This document shows positions 49,092 through 59,189 of a stretch of 64,000 nucleotides of DNA, piece after piece. The number at the start of each line of letters is the position of its first letter. The stretch's first letter is position 1. The stretch is from the NCBI GenBank assembly GCA_963729075.1, contig CAVSMU010000003.1, forward strand, positions 186,001 through 250,000. Reading direction: 5' to 3'. A program made the translations under genes and the position numbers. This stretch comes from WHSW01 sp963729075 (GTDB lineage: Bacteria > Actinomycetota > Thermoleophilia > Solirubrobacterales > 70-9). Below the pieces are notes generated by a model. It searched no databases. It had not been told where the DNA came from and saw only the letters and a list, made by a program, of their open reading frames with translations.

Positions 49092-51175
49092 GCGCGCCAC
49101 AGCACGCCAAGCGCCGCGTCGACGAGCTGCGGAAGGAGATCGGCGAACACGACCACCGCTACTACGTGCTCGACGACCCGACGGTCGGCGACGATGTCTA
49201 CGACGCGCTGCTCGACGAGCTACGGGCACTGGAGGCCGAGCACCCCGACCTGCTCACGCCCGACTCGCCCACCCAGCGGGTCGCCGGCGGCACCCGGCCC
49301 CTCGACCGCTTCGAGCAGGCGCGCCACCTGGAGCCGATGCTCTCCCTGGGCAACGCCCGCGGAGCGGACGAGTTCCGCGCCTGGGAGGGGCGGCTCCACA
49401 ACCGGCTGCGAAGCCTCGACATCGCTCCCGGCGAGCTGCGCTTCGTAGCCGAGCCGAAGATCGACGGGATCGCGATCTCGCTGCTGTACGAGGACGGGGA
49501 GTTCGTCCGTGGCGCCACGCGTGGCGACGGCGTCACCGGCGAGGACGTGACGCAGAACCTGCGGACGATCAAGGACATTCCGCACCGGATCGACGACGGC
49601 CCGAAGCAGATCGAGGTTCGCGGCGAGATCTACTTCCCCCGCGGTGCCTTCGCCGAGCTCAACGAGCAGCGGGCGTCCCAGGAACTCTCGACGTTCGCCA
49701 ACCCCCGCAACGCGACCGCCGGCACGATCCGCCAGCTCGATCCCTCGATCACCGCCTCGCGGCCGCTCTCGATCTGGTGCTACGGCACCGGCGGCCGTGA
49801 CGGGATCGACTTCGCGACTCATTCGGAGGAGCTCGACTGGCTGCGCGAGCACGGGTTCAAGGTCAACGAGGACGTCTCCGATCACGAGAGCGCCGACGAT
49901 GTCGTCGAGCGGTGTCTGTGGTGGGAGGAGCGGCGCGAGTCGCTCGACTTCGAGATCGACGGCGTCGTCGTGAAGGTGGACCAACGGCCGCTCTGGCGCG
50001 AGCTCGGGATCACGGGCCGCGAACCGCGCTGGGCGATTGCCTGGAAGTTCCCGCCGATCACCGCCACGACGCGGCTCAACAAGGTGGTCTGGAACGTCGG
50101 GCGCACCGGTCGCATGCTGCCGTTCGCGATGCTCGAGCCCGTCCACGTCGGCGGGGTCACGGTGTCCACCGCCACCCTGCACAACGAGGAGGACCTGGCG
50201 AAGAAGGATGCCCGCGAGGGCGACGAGGTGGTCGTCACCCGCGCAGGCGACGTGATCCCGCAGGTCATCGCGCCGCTGATCCAGCGTCGCGAGGGCAGGC
50301 GCCTGCGTCGCGCGAAACCGCCGAAGAAGTGCCCCGCCTGTGGCACGCCGACGGTGAAGCCGGAGGACTCGGTGTGGACGATCTGCCCCAACCGCCGCGG
50401 CTGCCCGGGTCAGAACTTCCAGCTCGTCAAGCACTTTCGCGGCGCGATGGACATCGAGGGCCTGGGGGAGAAGAACGTCATGCGGTTCCTCGACGAGGGG
50501 CTGATCACCGACCCGGCCTCGATCTACGACCTGACCGCCGAGCGGATCGCCGAGCTCGAGGGGTTCGGCGAGACCTCGGCGAACGCGCTCATGCGCGAGA
50601 TCGAGGGCTCGAAGGAGAGCCCGTTCGGCCGCGTGCTCTACGCGCTCGGCCTCCCCGGAATCGGCTGGGTCAACGCCGCCGCGATCGCGGAGCACTTCGG
50701 ATCGATCGACGCGCTGATCGCCGCCGACGCCGAGGCGATCACCGAGGTCGAGGGGATCGGCCCGGTGCTGGCCGAGTCCCTGCGCGAGGAGCTCGCCGAC
50801 GACGCGGTGCTGGAGCTGATCGCCCGCCTGCGCGAGCGGGGCCTGCGGTTCGAGGTCACGGCCGCCGAGCGGCGGGCCGAGAGCGGCCCGCTGGACGGCA
50901 AGACGTTCGTGCTCACCGGGACGCTCCCGGAGCTGAGCCGCGATGAGGCGACGCGACTGATCCGCGCCGCGGGCGGCAAGGTGACCGGCTCCGTGTCGAA
51001 GAAGACCGACTACCTCGTCGCGGGGGACAGCCCGGGCACCAAGCTTGCCAAGGCCGAGGAGGTCGGCACGGAGGTCATCGACGAGGGGGGCTTGCGCGAC
51101 ATCCTCGCCGACGCCGGAGCGCCGGAGCCGGCGCCGAAGCAGACGGCACTTCCCCCCGAGCGCCAGCGGCGCTGA
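49088..51175 (+). CDS. ligA: NAD+-dependent DNA ligase
   Basis: Seals nicks in replication and repair, 695 residues. Adenylation lysine K124 in AEPKIDGIAIS, N-terminal NMN-binding region HDHRYYVLDDPTVGDDVYD, OB fold, four-cysteine zinc finger (CPACGTP, then ICPNRRGC), helix-hairpin-helix repeats and a C-terminal BRCT domain (about 605-680; FVLTGTLPELSRDEA, GSVSKKTDYLVAGDSPG). The start at 49088 matches the family; the frame upstream is a shadow over surE. Confidence 0.98.
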   Translation: MSAPQHAKRRVDELRKEIGEHDHRYYVLDDPTVGDDVYDALLDELRALEAEHPDLLTPDSPTQRVAGGTRPLDRFEQARHLEPMLSLGNARGADEFRAWEGRLHNRLRSLDIAPGELRFVAEPKIDGIAISLLYEDGEFVRGATRGDGVTGEDVTQNLRTIKDIPHRIDDGPKQIEVRGEIYFPRGAFAELNEQRASQELSTFANPRNATAGTIRQLDPSITASRPLSIWCYGTGGRDGIDFATHSEELDWLREHGFKVNEDVSDHESADDVVERCLWWEERRESLDFEIDGVVVKVDQRPLWRELGITGREPRWAIAWKFPPITATTRLNKVVWNVGRTGRMLPFAMLEPVHVGGVTVSTATLHNEEDLAKKDAREGDEVVVTRAGDVIPQVIAPLIQRREGRRLRRAKPPKKCPACGTPTVKPEDSVWTICPNRRGCPGQNFQLVKHFRGAMDIEGLGEKNVMRFLDEGLITDPASIYDLTAERIAELEGFGETSANALMREIEGSKESPFGRVLYALGLPGIGWVNAAAIAEHFGSIDALIAADAEAITEVEGIGPVLAESLREELADDAVLELIARLRERGLRFEVTAAERRAESGPLDGKTFVLTGTLPELSRDEATRLIRAAGGKVTGSVSKKTDYLVAGDSPGTKLAKAEEVGTEVIDEGGLRDILADAGAPEPAPKQTALPPERQRR

Positions 51176-51285
51176 ACGCGCCGGGCGCCACTAGGGTGGT
51201 CCCGGGATGGATCCGCCGGCTCATCGTGGCCACGCCTGCACGGTTGTCCCCGCCGGAGGGGGCAAAACCGTTCAGTCGTCCCCGG

Positions 51286-52251
51286 TCAGTCGAGCAGCCC
51301 CTCCGCCCGCAGCCACTCCTCCGTGCGCGCCATCCCCTCGTCGAGGTCGACGCTCGGGGCCCAGTCGAGCAGCTCGCGCGCAGTCCTGATCCCGTAGGTG
51401 CCGCGCCGGTGGGCGAGGTAGCGGACCGCGTGCGGTGTGAGCTCGTTGTGGGCACCGCGCAGGCGCGCGGCGCGGTCGAGCACCATGGCGCCGGCCAGCG
51501 CCACCGGGGTCGGAACCGCGGGCACCGATCTACCGGCCATGCGACCGAGGTGCCCGAAGTAATCGCGCGTCTCGACCCCGACCCCGCCGCTGAGCGTGAT
51601 CACGCGCCCCGCCGCCTCCTCGGCCTCGGCGGCGCGCCGGACCCCCTCGATCAGGTCGTCGACGAAGACCGGGCTGTGGATCCCGCGGCCCCGCGCCGGC
51701 AGCACCAGGCGCCGGTTGCGCAGGAACTCGAGCGGGATCAGCGTCCAGGGGCGCGACGCGGGCCCGTAGACGTCGCCCGGCCGCACCACGACGACCTCGA
51801 GCTCGGCCCCGGCGTGGGCCATGAGCACGACCTGCTCGGCGGCGATCTTGGTGTCGGTGTAGGCCACGCCCGTGGGCCGCACGGGGTGGGTCTCGTCGAC
51901 GCCGTCCGGGAAGTGGAGCCCGAAGGTGACCACCGACGACAGGTGCACGAAGCGCCGGGCGCCGGCGTCGCGCGCCGCCTCGAGCGCGAGCCTCGTGCCG
52001 CGCACGTTCACGTGCCAGAACCGCGAGACGTCGGTGGGCATGCCTACCAGGGCAGCCGTATGGACGACCACTTCGCAGCCCCGCGCGGCCTCCTGCCACG
52101 GCCCGGGCGTGGCGACGTCGCCCGCGACGATCCCGGCGGCCGGGTCGGCCTCGAGGTCGACGCCGACGACCTCGAACCCGTCGCCGCGCATCCGTTCCGC
52201 CAGTGCGCGTCCGATGAACCCCGCGGCGCCCGTGATCAGCACGCGCCTCAC
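51286..52251 (-). CDS. NAD-dependent epimerase/dehydratase (SDR, 3-beta-HSD-like)
   Basis: 321 residues. Glycine motif VLITGAAGFIGRAL, HTAALVG, FVHLSSVVTFG and active-site YTDTKIAAEQ (Tyr-x-x-x-Lys) are intact, placing it with extended short-chain dehydrogenases acting on sterol-like or sugar substrates. GTG start, 9 bp after dacB on the same strand. Confidence 0.88.
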   Translation of the reverse strand: MRRVLITGAAGFIGRALAERMRGDGFEVVGVDLEADPAAGIVAGDVATPGPWQEAARGCEVVVHTAALVGMPTDVSRFWHVNVRGTRLALEAARDAGARRFVHLSSVVTFGLHFPDGVDETHPVRPTGVAYTDTKIAAEQVVLMAHAGAELEVVVVRPGDVYGPASRPWTLIPLEFLRNRRLVLPARGRGIHSPVFVDDLIEGVRRAAEAEEAAGRVITLSGGVGVETRDYFGHLGRMAGRSVPAVPTPVALAGAMVLDRAARLRGAHNELTPHAVRYLAHRRGTYGIRTARELLDWAPSVDLDEGMARTEEWLRAEGLLD

Positions 52252-52260
52252 GAGCCGGCG

Positions 52261-53568
52261 CTACGGCTGGTAGCGGGCGACCGCCGCAGCGATCCGGTCC
52301 TGGGCTCGGCGGGCGGCGTCGACGTCGGCGTCGTTCATCAGCGTGGAGAAGACGACCGTGTGCCCGCCAGCGTCGCAGTAGCCCGAGAGCGCCGAGACGT
52401 CGGAGAGGGTGCCGGTCTTGGTGGCGCAGTTGCCCTCGGCGGCGGTGCCGCGCATGCGGTCCGCGACGGTGCCCTCGCGACCGGCGACCGGCAGCGAGTC
52501 GCGAAACGCGGCGGCGTTCTGCTCGTCCTTCGCCATCGCCACCAGCAGCTGCCCGACGTGCTCGGGCGAGACACGGTTCTTACGCGAGAGGCCCGAGCCG
52601 TCGACCGACTCGACCGCGGTGCCGACCGACGCCGCGAACGTCTCGACCTTGTCGTTGCCGCGTTGCCGGGTCCCCTTGCGGCCGCTCGTCGCCGCAAGCC
52701 GCTTGAGCAGCATCTCAGCGAAGAAGTTGTTCGACGGCACGTTCGTCTCCTCGATCAGCTTCGCCACGGTCGGCGAGGCGACCGCGGCGAGCGGCTCGGA
52801 CTCGAGCGTCGCCGCCGGGAGGTTCGCGCGGCCGACCTGACCGTCGACCCGCACGCCCCGCTTGCGCAGGGCGCTCTTCAGTCCCTTGGCGGCTACCAGC
52901 TCGGGCGAGTGGGCGTAGTCGCCCCCGTCGTAGCCGTTGTTGAACGACAGGCCGGAGAGCGGGCTCAGGTCGGGCCCGGCTCGGCGCTCGCGATCGAAGA
53001 TCGAGTCGTCGGCGAGGATCCGGCCCTCGACACGCTTCACCCCGGCGGCGGCGACGTTGCGAGCCAGCTGCGAGACCCGGGTCGCGGGCTGGTCGTTTGC
53101 GCGGGCGAAGCGCCCCGTGCCGAACGAGGGGTCGCCGTCGCCGACGAGCACCAGATCGCCCCCGACGACCGAATCACCGCGTCCCCCGAGCTTCCCGCGC
53201 GCATAGACGCGGGTTTCGAGCCGGGCCGTCGGCCCCAACTCGGCGAGCAGGGCCGCGGTCACGAACAGCTTCTGGTTCGAGGCCGGGATCATCTCGCGGG
53301 AGCCGTTGTCGCTGAACAGGACCGCGTCACCGGTCGCCTCCGTGTCGAAGACCCAGGCCCCGCCGGTGGACCCGTCGTCCGCGAGCGCCGCTGCGAGCTC
53401 GTCGCGGAGCTCGCCGCGCGAGAGATCGGCCCGCGCGGCCAGCTCGGAGCCCGGCTTGGCAGCCGGGGTCACCGCGGGTTGGTCGGGGCCGAGCGTCGCG
53501 GCGAAGGCCGCCGGCGCGGTCGTCAGGACCGCCGCAGCGGTCGCGAGCATCAGGCGCGCGCTCGGCAT
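52261..53568 (-). CDS. dacB: D-alanyl-D-alanine carboxypeptidase (PBP4, family S13)
   Basis: 435 residues from the ATG at 53568. Signal peptide (LMLATAAAVLTTAPAAFA). S13 active-site motifs: SxxK at S97-K100 (ASNQK), SxN in VPSNNFF and KTG in CATKTGTLSD. Trims peptidoglycan stem peptides outside the membrane. TACGCT on the minus strand (53576-53581) lies 7 nt before the start, and no Shine-Dalgarno sequence is present, so a leaderless mRNA is likely. The frame extends further upstream without support. Confidence 0.95.
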   Translation of the reverse strand: MPSARLMLATAAAVLTTAPAAFAATLGPDQPAVTPAAKPGSELAARADLSRGELRDELAAALADDGSTGGAWVFDTEATGDAVLFSDNGSREMIPASNQKLFVTAALLAELGPTARLETRVYARGKLGGRGDSVVGGDLVLVGDGDPSFGTGRFARANDQPATRVSQLARNVAAAGVKRVEGRILADDSIFDRERRAGPDLSPLSGLSFNNGYDGGDYAHSPELVAAKGLKSALRKRGVRVDGQVGRANLPAATLESEPLAAVASPTVAKLIEETNVPSNNFFAEMLLKRLAATSGRKGTRQRGNDKVETFAASVGTAVESVDGSGLSRKNRVSPEHVGQLLVAMAKDEQNAAAFRDSLPVAGREGTVADRMRGTAAEGNCATKTGTLSDVSALSGYCDAGGHTVVFSTLMNDADVDAARRAQDRIAAAVARYQP

Positions 53569-53604
53569 CCGCGGCAGCGTAGCGATGGTCGGAGGCGGGC
53601 TGGG

Positions 53605-53622
53605 GCGGTACGGCTGTACCGC
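53605..53622. promoter_or_regulatory. Inverted repeat between dacB and the patatin gene
   Basis: GCGGTAC-GGCT-GTACCGC, a perfect 7-bp dyad in the 77-bp divergent region, just upstream of an AATAAT (53627-53632) that could be the -10 box of the patatin gene. Operator function is inferred. Confidence 0.45.
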
Positions 53623-53645
53623 TTGGAATAATCCCTCGCGCCGCG

Positions 53646-54962
53646 ATGGGAAAGGTCGTCGATATCGAGGCAGCCGGAACCGAGTCGCAGGCGACTCGGC
53701 GCCGCCGTGCGCGCCGGTCTCCCTCCAAGACGGCACTGGTCCTGGGCGGCGGCGGGTTCACGGGCGGGGTGTATGAGATCGGCGCGCTGCGCGCGATCGA
53801 CCTGCTGGCCACCAACCGCACGGTCAACCAGTTCGACATCTACGTGGGCACCAGCGCCGGCGCCTTCATCTCCAGCCTGGTCGCGAACGGGGTCACGCCC
53901 GAGGAGATGATGCGGGTGCTCAACCGTCACCTGCCGTCCCCGCTGCGTGACATCGACCTGGGCACGCTGCTGCGGCCGAACTACGCCGGCTTTCTCAAGC
54001 AATCGCTGACGTTGCCTTTCAAGGTCACCGGCGTCGTGCGCGAGCTGGTCGAGAACCTCGGCGAGATCTCCGCCGTCGACCTCGCTACCGGTCTCGCCGC
54101 GGCGCTGCCGAAGGGGATCTACTCCAGCACCGGAATCGAGCGCTACGTCCACGAGGTCCTCGCCGACCCCGACCGCACGAACGACTTCCGGATGCTCGAG
54201 CGCGAGCTCTACCTGGTCGCGACCGACCTCGACACGACCGAGCGGGTGATCCTGGGCGAGGGCGAGTGGGCCGAGGTCCCGATCTCCGAGGCGGTCGCCG
54301 CCTCGGGCGCGCTGCCGGGCATCTACGAGCCCGTCGAGATCAACGGGCGCGAGTTCATCGACGGCGGCATCGCCTCGACCACCAACGTGGACGTCGCAAT
54401 CGAGCGGGGTGCCAAGTTCGTGGTCGTCATCAACCCGCTGGTCCCCTACGTGAACGACTTCGCCAAGAACATTCCCACGATCACCGGCTCGCGGGCGCGG
54501 CGCGTCTCCGATATGGGAATCGTCGCGATCGCCAATCAGACCTTCCGTCTCCTCTCCCACGACCGCCTGCACCGTGCGGTCGAGATCTGGGAGGAGCGCT
54601 ACCCCGGGGTCGACATCATCCTGATCGAGCCCGAGCTCGACGACGAGCTGATGTTCGGCACGTCGATCCTCGACTATCGCGCCCGGCTGCAGATCGCCAA
54701 GCACGGATTCGAGTCTGTGACCCTGAAGCTCGCCCGCGACTACGACAGATACCGATCGATCGCCGAGCGTCACGGGATCGAGATCTCGGCCCGGCGGGTC
54801 CGCCACGTGCTCAACCAGGTCGAGCGCGAGCGGGAGAAGCTCTCGGCCTGGCGCCGGGTGCTCGAGCTCACCAACAGCGCCCTGCTGCGTTCCTCGCGCG
54901 ACGAGGAGCCGGCCGACGACGTGGCGGACGCCGCCGGCGCGGCAGACGACAACCCCGCCTAG
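53646..54962 (+). CDS. Patatin-like phospholipase
   Basis: 438 residues. Oxyanion loop LVLGGGGFTGGVYEIGAL, nucleophile elbow GTSAG (S70) and catalytic aspartate D239 in FIDGGIAST make the Ser-Asp dyad of bacterial patatins (lipid acyl hydrolases). No signal peptide; a basic N-terminus (RRRRARR). A C-terminal ~110-residue charged extension ends acidic. Its stop codon overlaps, as CTAG, the stop that would end the repaired sulfatase tail on the other strand. Confidence 0.92.
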   Translation: MGKVVDIEAAGTESQATRRRRARRSPSKTALVLGGGGFTGGVYEIGALRAIDLLATNRTVNQFDIYVGTSAGAFISSLVANGVTPEEMMRVLNRHLPSPLRDIDLGTLLRPNYAGFLKQSLTLPFKVTGVVRELVENLGEISAVDLATGLAAALPKGIYSSTGIERYVHEVLADPDRTNDFRMLERELYLVATDLDTTERVILGEGEWAEVPISEAVAASGALPGIYEPVEINGREFIDGGIASTTNVDVAIERGAKFVVVINPLVPYVNDFAKNIPTITGSRARRVSDMGIVAIANQTFRLLSHDRLHRAVEIWEERYPGVDIILIEPELDDELMFGTSILDYRARLQIAKHGFESVTLKLARDYDRYRSIAERHGIEISARRVRHVLNQVEREREKLSAWRRVLELTNSALLRSSRDEEPADDVADAAGAADDNPA

Positions 54963-56741
54963 CGGCAAATCCGCACCCGCTTCTGAAGGCTGACCGTGCG
55001 GCCGTCGAGCAGCTCGGCGAAGACCTGGATCTCCGGTCTGGGCTTGCGGCGCAGCAGGCGCGGCGTGAGGCGCTTCCGAAACGGCGCGGCTTGGTCGGAG
55101 CCCGACGACCTCGGCCCCCGACGCTCAAAGCGCGCGAACACGAGTCGGCGGGCGGCCGCGCCCCGCACGCGCGCGACGAACTGGCCCGCCCGCCTGCACG
55201 AGCGGCCGTTCGCGGCGCTTCGCGCGCGGTAGCTTCAGCTTCAGCGCCGGCTTCGAGCGACAGCTCAGCGCGGCACAGGTCCGCAGCCTCGCCAATCGCG
55301 CCGCCAGCGCCGCCTCGGCCGCGTCGTAGGCGGGGTTGGCGACCTGGTTTGAGAGCTGGAACGGATCCGCGTCGAGGTCGTAGAGCTCGGTCTCGCCGCT
55401 CGCGTTGCTGACGTACGTGTAGTTGGAGTTGCGGAGCGCGCTGTAAAAGACGCCGTTGGCGTCCTCGTCGTCGTCGCCGGCCATCTGCTCGATCAGGAGC
55501 TCGCGGCCCCGCAGCCGGCGCGGGTGTTCCGCGACCGACAGCAGCGAGCGTCCGTCGACCGCGACGCCGGGCTCGGCACCGGTCGCGTCGAGAATCGTCG
55601 GCGCGAGGTCGGCGTTGATCGCGAGCTCGTCCACGCTGACGTCCTTCGGGATCCCCGGCCCGCGCATCAGGAGGGGGACCCGGATCGCCTCCTCATAGAC
55701 GCGGTTCTTGCCGAGCGCGACTCGATGCTCGCCGTGGAAGAAGCCGTTGTCGGAGGTGTAGATCAGCAGGGTGTTGTCCAGCTCGCCGGAGTCGCGCAGG
55801 GCGCCGATGACCCGCTGGACGCCCTCGTCGATCGCCAGCAGCGACTCGGCCCGGCAGCGGTAGCGCCGAGTGGCGTTGGCGATCTGCTCCGGGGTCAGCG
55901 CCGGGCGGGTGGCGAATCCCGCCGGCTTGTCGCTGACGTCGGCCTCGTTGAAATTCGGCGGCTGGGGGAGCGGCTCGTTCGCGAACGCCCCGATGTGTCG
56001 CGCCGCCGGCTTCGCCGTGTTGTTGCAGCGGCTCTGGTTCGGCGCGTCGGGGTCGGGCCCGCCGCTGTGGGGCGCGAGATACGCGAGCGACAAGAAGAAC
56101 GGCCGGCGGTCGGGCGCCCGGCGGGAGATCAGCTCTACGGCCTTGTCGGTGTAGGCGTCGGTCGAGTACGTCTCCGGCGCGGTCGGGGCGTCGGGATCCT
56201 CGGTGGTGGAGCCGTAGGCGACCCGCTGACCGTCTTCGAGCAGCTCGTAGCCGTAGAAGAGGTAGGTCCGCTTCGAGCCGTGCCACTCGGACCAACCCGC
56301 GGGAACGCCCACGGCGCTGTTCTCGTAGCCGTTGAGGAACTTCCCGATGTGCGCCGTGTAGTACCCGGCGCGCTGCAGCCACACCGGCAGCGTCTCCGAC
56401 GCGCCGAGGCGGTCGAAGCCCCCGAACGGCGGCGTGTTGCCGAGCACGCCGTGGTTGTGGGCGTACTGGCCCGTGAGCAGCGTGGCGCGCGACGGACAGC
56501 AGAGCGGCCAGTTCGTCACGCTCACGGGGAAGGTGGCCCCGCGGCCGCCGATCAGCTCGTTGACCCGCCCCATATAGCGCATCGAGTCCTGGGTCTGGTC
56601 GTCGCTCATGACCACGACGACGTTCGGCCGCGGGGCAGGGCCCGAGGCGCCCCTGGTGCGCTCCGCGCCGCCGATGGCCAACGCGCAGGCGAGCGCCACC
56701 GCCAGCGCAGCTCCCCCGAGCCTGCCAACCGCACCCATCAC
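54959..56741 (-). CDS. Secreted type I sulfatase, tail split by an apparent frameshift
   Basis: The uninterrupted frame is 55125-56741 (538 residues). Signal peptide (ALAVALACALAIGG), metal site NVVVVMSDDQTQD and sulfatase signature CCPSR (C81 becomes formylglycine), then GKFLNGYE and TSDNGFFHGEHRV. The tail ends oddly Arg-rich. In the next frame, 54959-55190 encodes RLVFARFERRGPRSS and ends DGRTVSLQKRVRIC, a plausible C-terminal continuation. Removing one G from the GGGCGGGCC run (about 55184-55194) would join them as QAGQFVARVRGAAARRL and give a stop overlapping the patatin stop. Sequencing error or a recent mutation are both possible. GTG 56741 or ATG 56738 start. Confidence 0.88.
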
Positions 56742-56875
56742 CCCCGCTAACCCGCGGGGCGCGGGAAAGTAGCTCGTCGCCGGGGCCGGCGTTCGGGCGC
56801 GGCCGGGGCGCTTGCCCGAATCAATAAGGGACGAGCACGCTGCGAGGCCCGTCGGCGCAGCGGCCGATCCGAACT

Positions 56876-56914
56876 GTGTCGATCTACGCCCGACATGCGG
56901 GCGTAAACGGACAC
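56876..56914. promoter_or_regulatory. 39-bp interrupted palindrome upstream of the sulfatase
   Basis: GTGTC-N4-TACGCCCG-ACATG-CGGGCGTA-N4-GACAC is fully symmetric (13 paired bases per arm). It lies in the 238-bp gap between the acyl-CoA ligase 3' end and the sulfatase start, both on the minus strand. It may be an operator for the sulfatase or a terminator of the ligase gene; no T tract on the minus strand. The rest of the gap shows no gene. Confidence 0.55.
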
Positions 56915-56979
56915 GGTTCGGGCCGACCCCTCATTGCCCTCTACCGAGGCTCGAGGAGCTCGGCGGATCCCGCCGCGGC

Positions 56980-58794
56980 TCAGCCGGCGTACAGCGCTTC
57001 GATCTCGCTCGCGTACTTGTCGGCGACGACGTTTCGCTTGACCTTCATCGTCGGCGTGAGCTCGCCGCCCTCCTGGGAGAGGTCCCGGGGCAGGATCTCG
57101 ATCTTCTTGACCTGCTCGACACGGGCGAACTTCTCGTTGATCTTCTCCACGTGCTTGTCGATCGAGGCCTTCACCTCGGCGTTCTCGGCGAGCGCGGCGG
57201 GGTCGGGGGGCAGCCCGTGCTCGGAGGCATACTTGGCCGCCTCCTCGGGGTCCAGGGTGACGAGCGCAACCAGGAACGGGCGGCGGTCGCCGATCACCAC
57301 GCACTGAGAGACCAGCGGGTGCTGCTTGATCTCTGCCTCCAGGTTCGCCGGGGTGATGTTCTTGCCTCCGGCCGTGATGATGATGTCCTTCTTGCGGCCC
57401 GTGATCTTCAGATAGCCGTCGGGGTCGATCTCGCCGATGTCGCCGGTATGCAGCCAGCCGTCGACCAGGGTCTCGGCGGTCGCCTCCTCGTTCTTGTAGT
57501 AGCCCTGGAAGATGTTCGCGCCCTTGACCAGGATCTCGCCGTCCTCGGCGATCTTCAGCTCGCAACCGGGGAACGGCTTGCCGACGGTTCCCCACTTGAA
57601 GTCCTCCGGGGTGGCGATCGTCGACGCGGTCGAGGTCTCGGTCATCCCCCAGCCCTCGAGCACGAGGACGCCGGCGGCGTCGAAGAACTCGAGGATCTCC
57701 GGGTTGATCGGCGCGGCGCCGGTGACCGCGAGCTTCAGCCGGCCGCCGAACAGGCCCCGGATCTTCGACAGCACCTGCTTGTCGGCGATCCGGTATTGCA
57801 GCGCGAGGAGAGCGCCCGGGCGCTTGCCCTCGCGCTCGAGCCGTCGCACCTTCTTGCCGACCCCGATCGCCCAGTCGAAGACGGTCTTCTTCAGGCCGCC
57901 CTCCTTCTCGACGTTGGCGGTCGCCGCGGTGTAGATCTTCTCGAAGATCCGCGGCACCGACGGGAAGTAGGTCGGCTTCACCTCGGCGAGGTTGGGCAGG
58001 ATCTTCAGCGGGTCGCGCTCCCAGTAGGCGAGCGTGGCGCCGAGGTCGAAGGTGCCGAACTGGATCAGCAGCGCGAACGAGTGCGCGAGCGGCAGGAACA
58101 GATAGGTGACCTCGTCGTCGCCCAGGACGTTGACCTCGTGGACCATGTCGAGCATCGACCGGTAGTTGCCGTGCGAGATCACGCAGCCCTTCGGCGGTCC
58201 GGTCGTGCCCGAGGTGTAGATGAACGTGCAGATGTCGTCCGGCCCTACCGAGCGGTAGCGCTGCTCCCAGTCGGACTCCGAGCCCGCGGCGCCGCGCTCG
58301 GAGAGGTCCTCGAACGAGATCGCGTCGCGCGAGGTCCCGCTCATCCGGATGACGTGCTCGAGCTTCGGGCATCGGTCGAGGACCTGACGGATCTTCTCGA
58401 GCTGCTCGTCGTCCTCGACGACGACTGCGACCGCGTCGGAGTTCTCGAGGACGTACTGGCATTCCTCGGGCGAGTTGGTCTGGTAGATCGGGACCACCGT
58501 CGCGCCGGCCGAGAGCGCCGCGAAGTCGAAGTAGGTCCACTCGGGACGGGTGTTGGAGAGGATCGCGACCTTGTCACCCTTCTCGATCCCGAGGTCGATC
58601 AGCCCAAGGGAGAGCTTGCGCACGATCTCGCCGACCTCGGTGTACGTCTTCGAGACCCAGTGCCCGGATTCGTGCTTGTAGAGCACCGCCCGCTTCGATC
58701 CGTGCTTTCGAGCGGCGGACGGAAACAGGTCCGCGAGCGTCGACGATCCGGTCGCGGCCTCAGTCGCCGCCTTATCGACCGTGGCCGATTCCAT
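56980..58794 (-). CDS. AMP-dependent long-chain acyl-CoA synthetase
   Basis: 604 residues. AMP-binding motif FIYTSGTTGPPKG, then EGWGMTETS, TGDIGEIDPDGYLKITGRKKD and the C-terminal lysine region (LTPTMKVKRNVV) are those of FadD15-like ligases, which activate fatty acids to acyl-CoA. The ATG at 58794 is preceded by AGGAGGAGAGG at 8-10 nt, one of the strongest ribosome-binding sites in the window. Confidence 0.94.
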   Translation of the reverse strand: MESATVDKAATEAATGSSTLADLFPSAARKHGSKRAVLYKHESGHWVSKTYTEVGEIVRKLSLGLIDLGIEKGDKVAILSNTRPEWTYFDFAALSAGATVVPIYQTNSPEECQYVLENSDAVAVVVEDDEQLEKIRQVLDRCPKLEHVIRMSGTSRDAISFEDLSERGAAGSESDWEQRYRSVGPDDICTFIYTSGTTGPPKGCVISHGNYRSMLDMVHEVNVLGDDEVTYLFLPLAHSFALLIQFGTFDLGATLAYWERDPLKILPNLAEVKPTYFPSVPRIFEKIYTAATANVEKEGGLKKTVFDWAIGVGKKVRRLEREGKRPGALLALQYRIADKQVLSKIRGLFGGRLKLAVTGAAPINPEILEFFDAAGVLVLEGWGMTETSTASTIATPEDFKWGTVGKPFPGCELKIAEDGEILVKGANIFQGYYKNEEATAETLVDGWLHTGDIGEIDPDGYLKITGRKKDIIITAGGKNITPANLEAEIKQHPLVSQCVVIGDRRPFLVALVTLDPEEAAKYASEHGLPPDPAALAENAEVKASIDKHVEKINEKFARVEQVKKIEILPRDLSQEGGELTPTMKVKRNVVADKYASEIEALYAG

Positions 58795-58898
58795 GCTGCT
58801 GTCCTCTCCTCCTGCGTTGACGAGGGATCCGGCCTCGTGGCCGCCCAGGGGAAAGCTACCTCAGCGAGGCGGGTACGAGCGCGCCGGCGCGGCGACCG

Positions 58899-59081
58899 CT
58901 AGGCCGCCGTCTGGGGCGTCTTCTGGCCCTCGCCGAAGAGACGCAGGTTGGAGAGGAAGAGGGTCTTGTCGATGCGGCCGTTGAAGATCGGGACACCCAT
59001 CTCCATGCACTTGGAGATGACGTCCCGCCGCTTCATGTTCATCTCGTCGGCGAGCTCGGTCGGCGTCAGGTGAACGGCCAC
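58899..59081 (-). CDS. Small helix-turn-helix protein (IF2_N-like)
   Basis: 60 residues from the GTG at 59081, chosen because AGGAGAGG lies just upstream. The sequence HLTPTELADEMNMKRRDVIS then KCMEMGVPIFNGRIDKTLFL has the helix pattern of a small winged or IF2 N-terminal-like helical domain. Role unknown; DNA or RNA binding is a guess from the fold. It is monocistronic between the Nif3-like gene and the acyl-CoA ligase. Confidence 0.7.
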   Translation of the reverse strand: MAVHLTPTELADEMNMKRRDVISKCMEMGVPIFNGRIDKTLFLSNLRLFGEGQKTPQTAA

Positions 59082-59189
59082 GTACCTCTCCTCTTCCGCT
59101 TGCAGAAAGCACACTGAGTCTTATCGTCCGGGCCGGACATTTTCAAGCGTTTTCCCGCAACGTGCGGCAAGCCGGGCCGGGGCCGGGAC

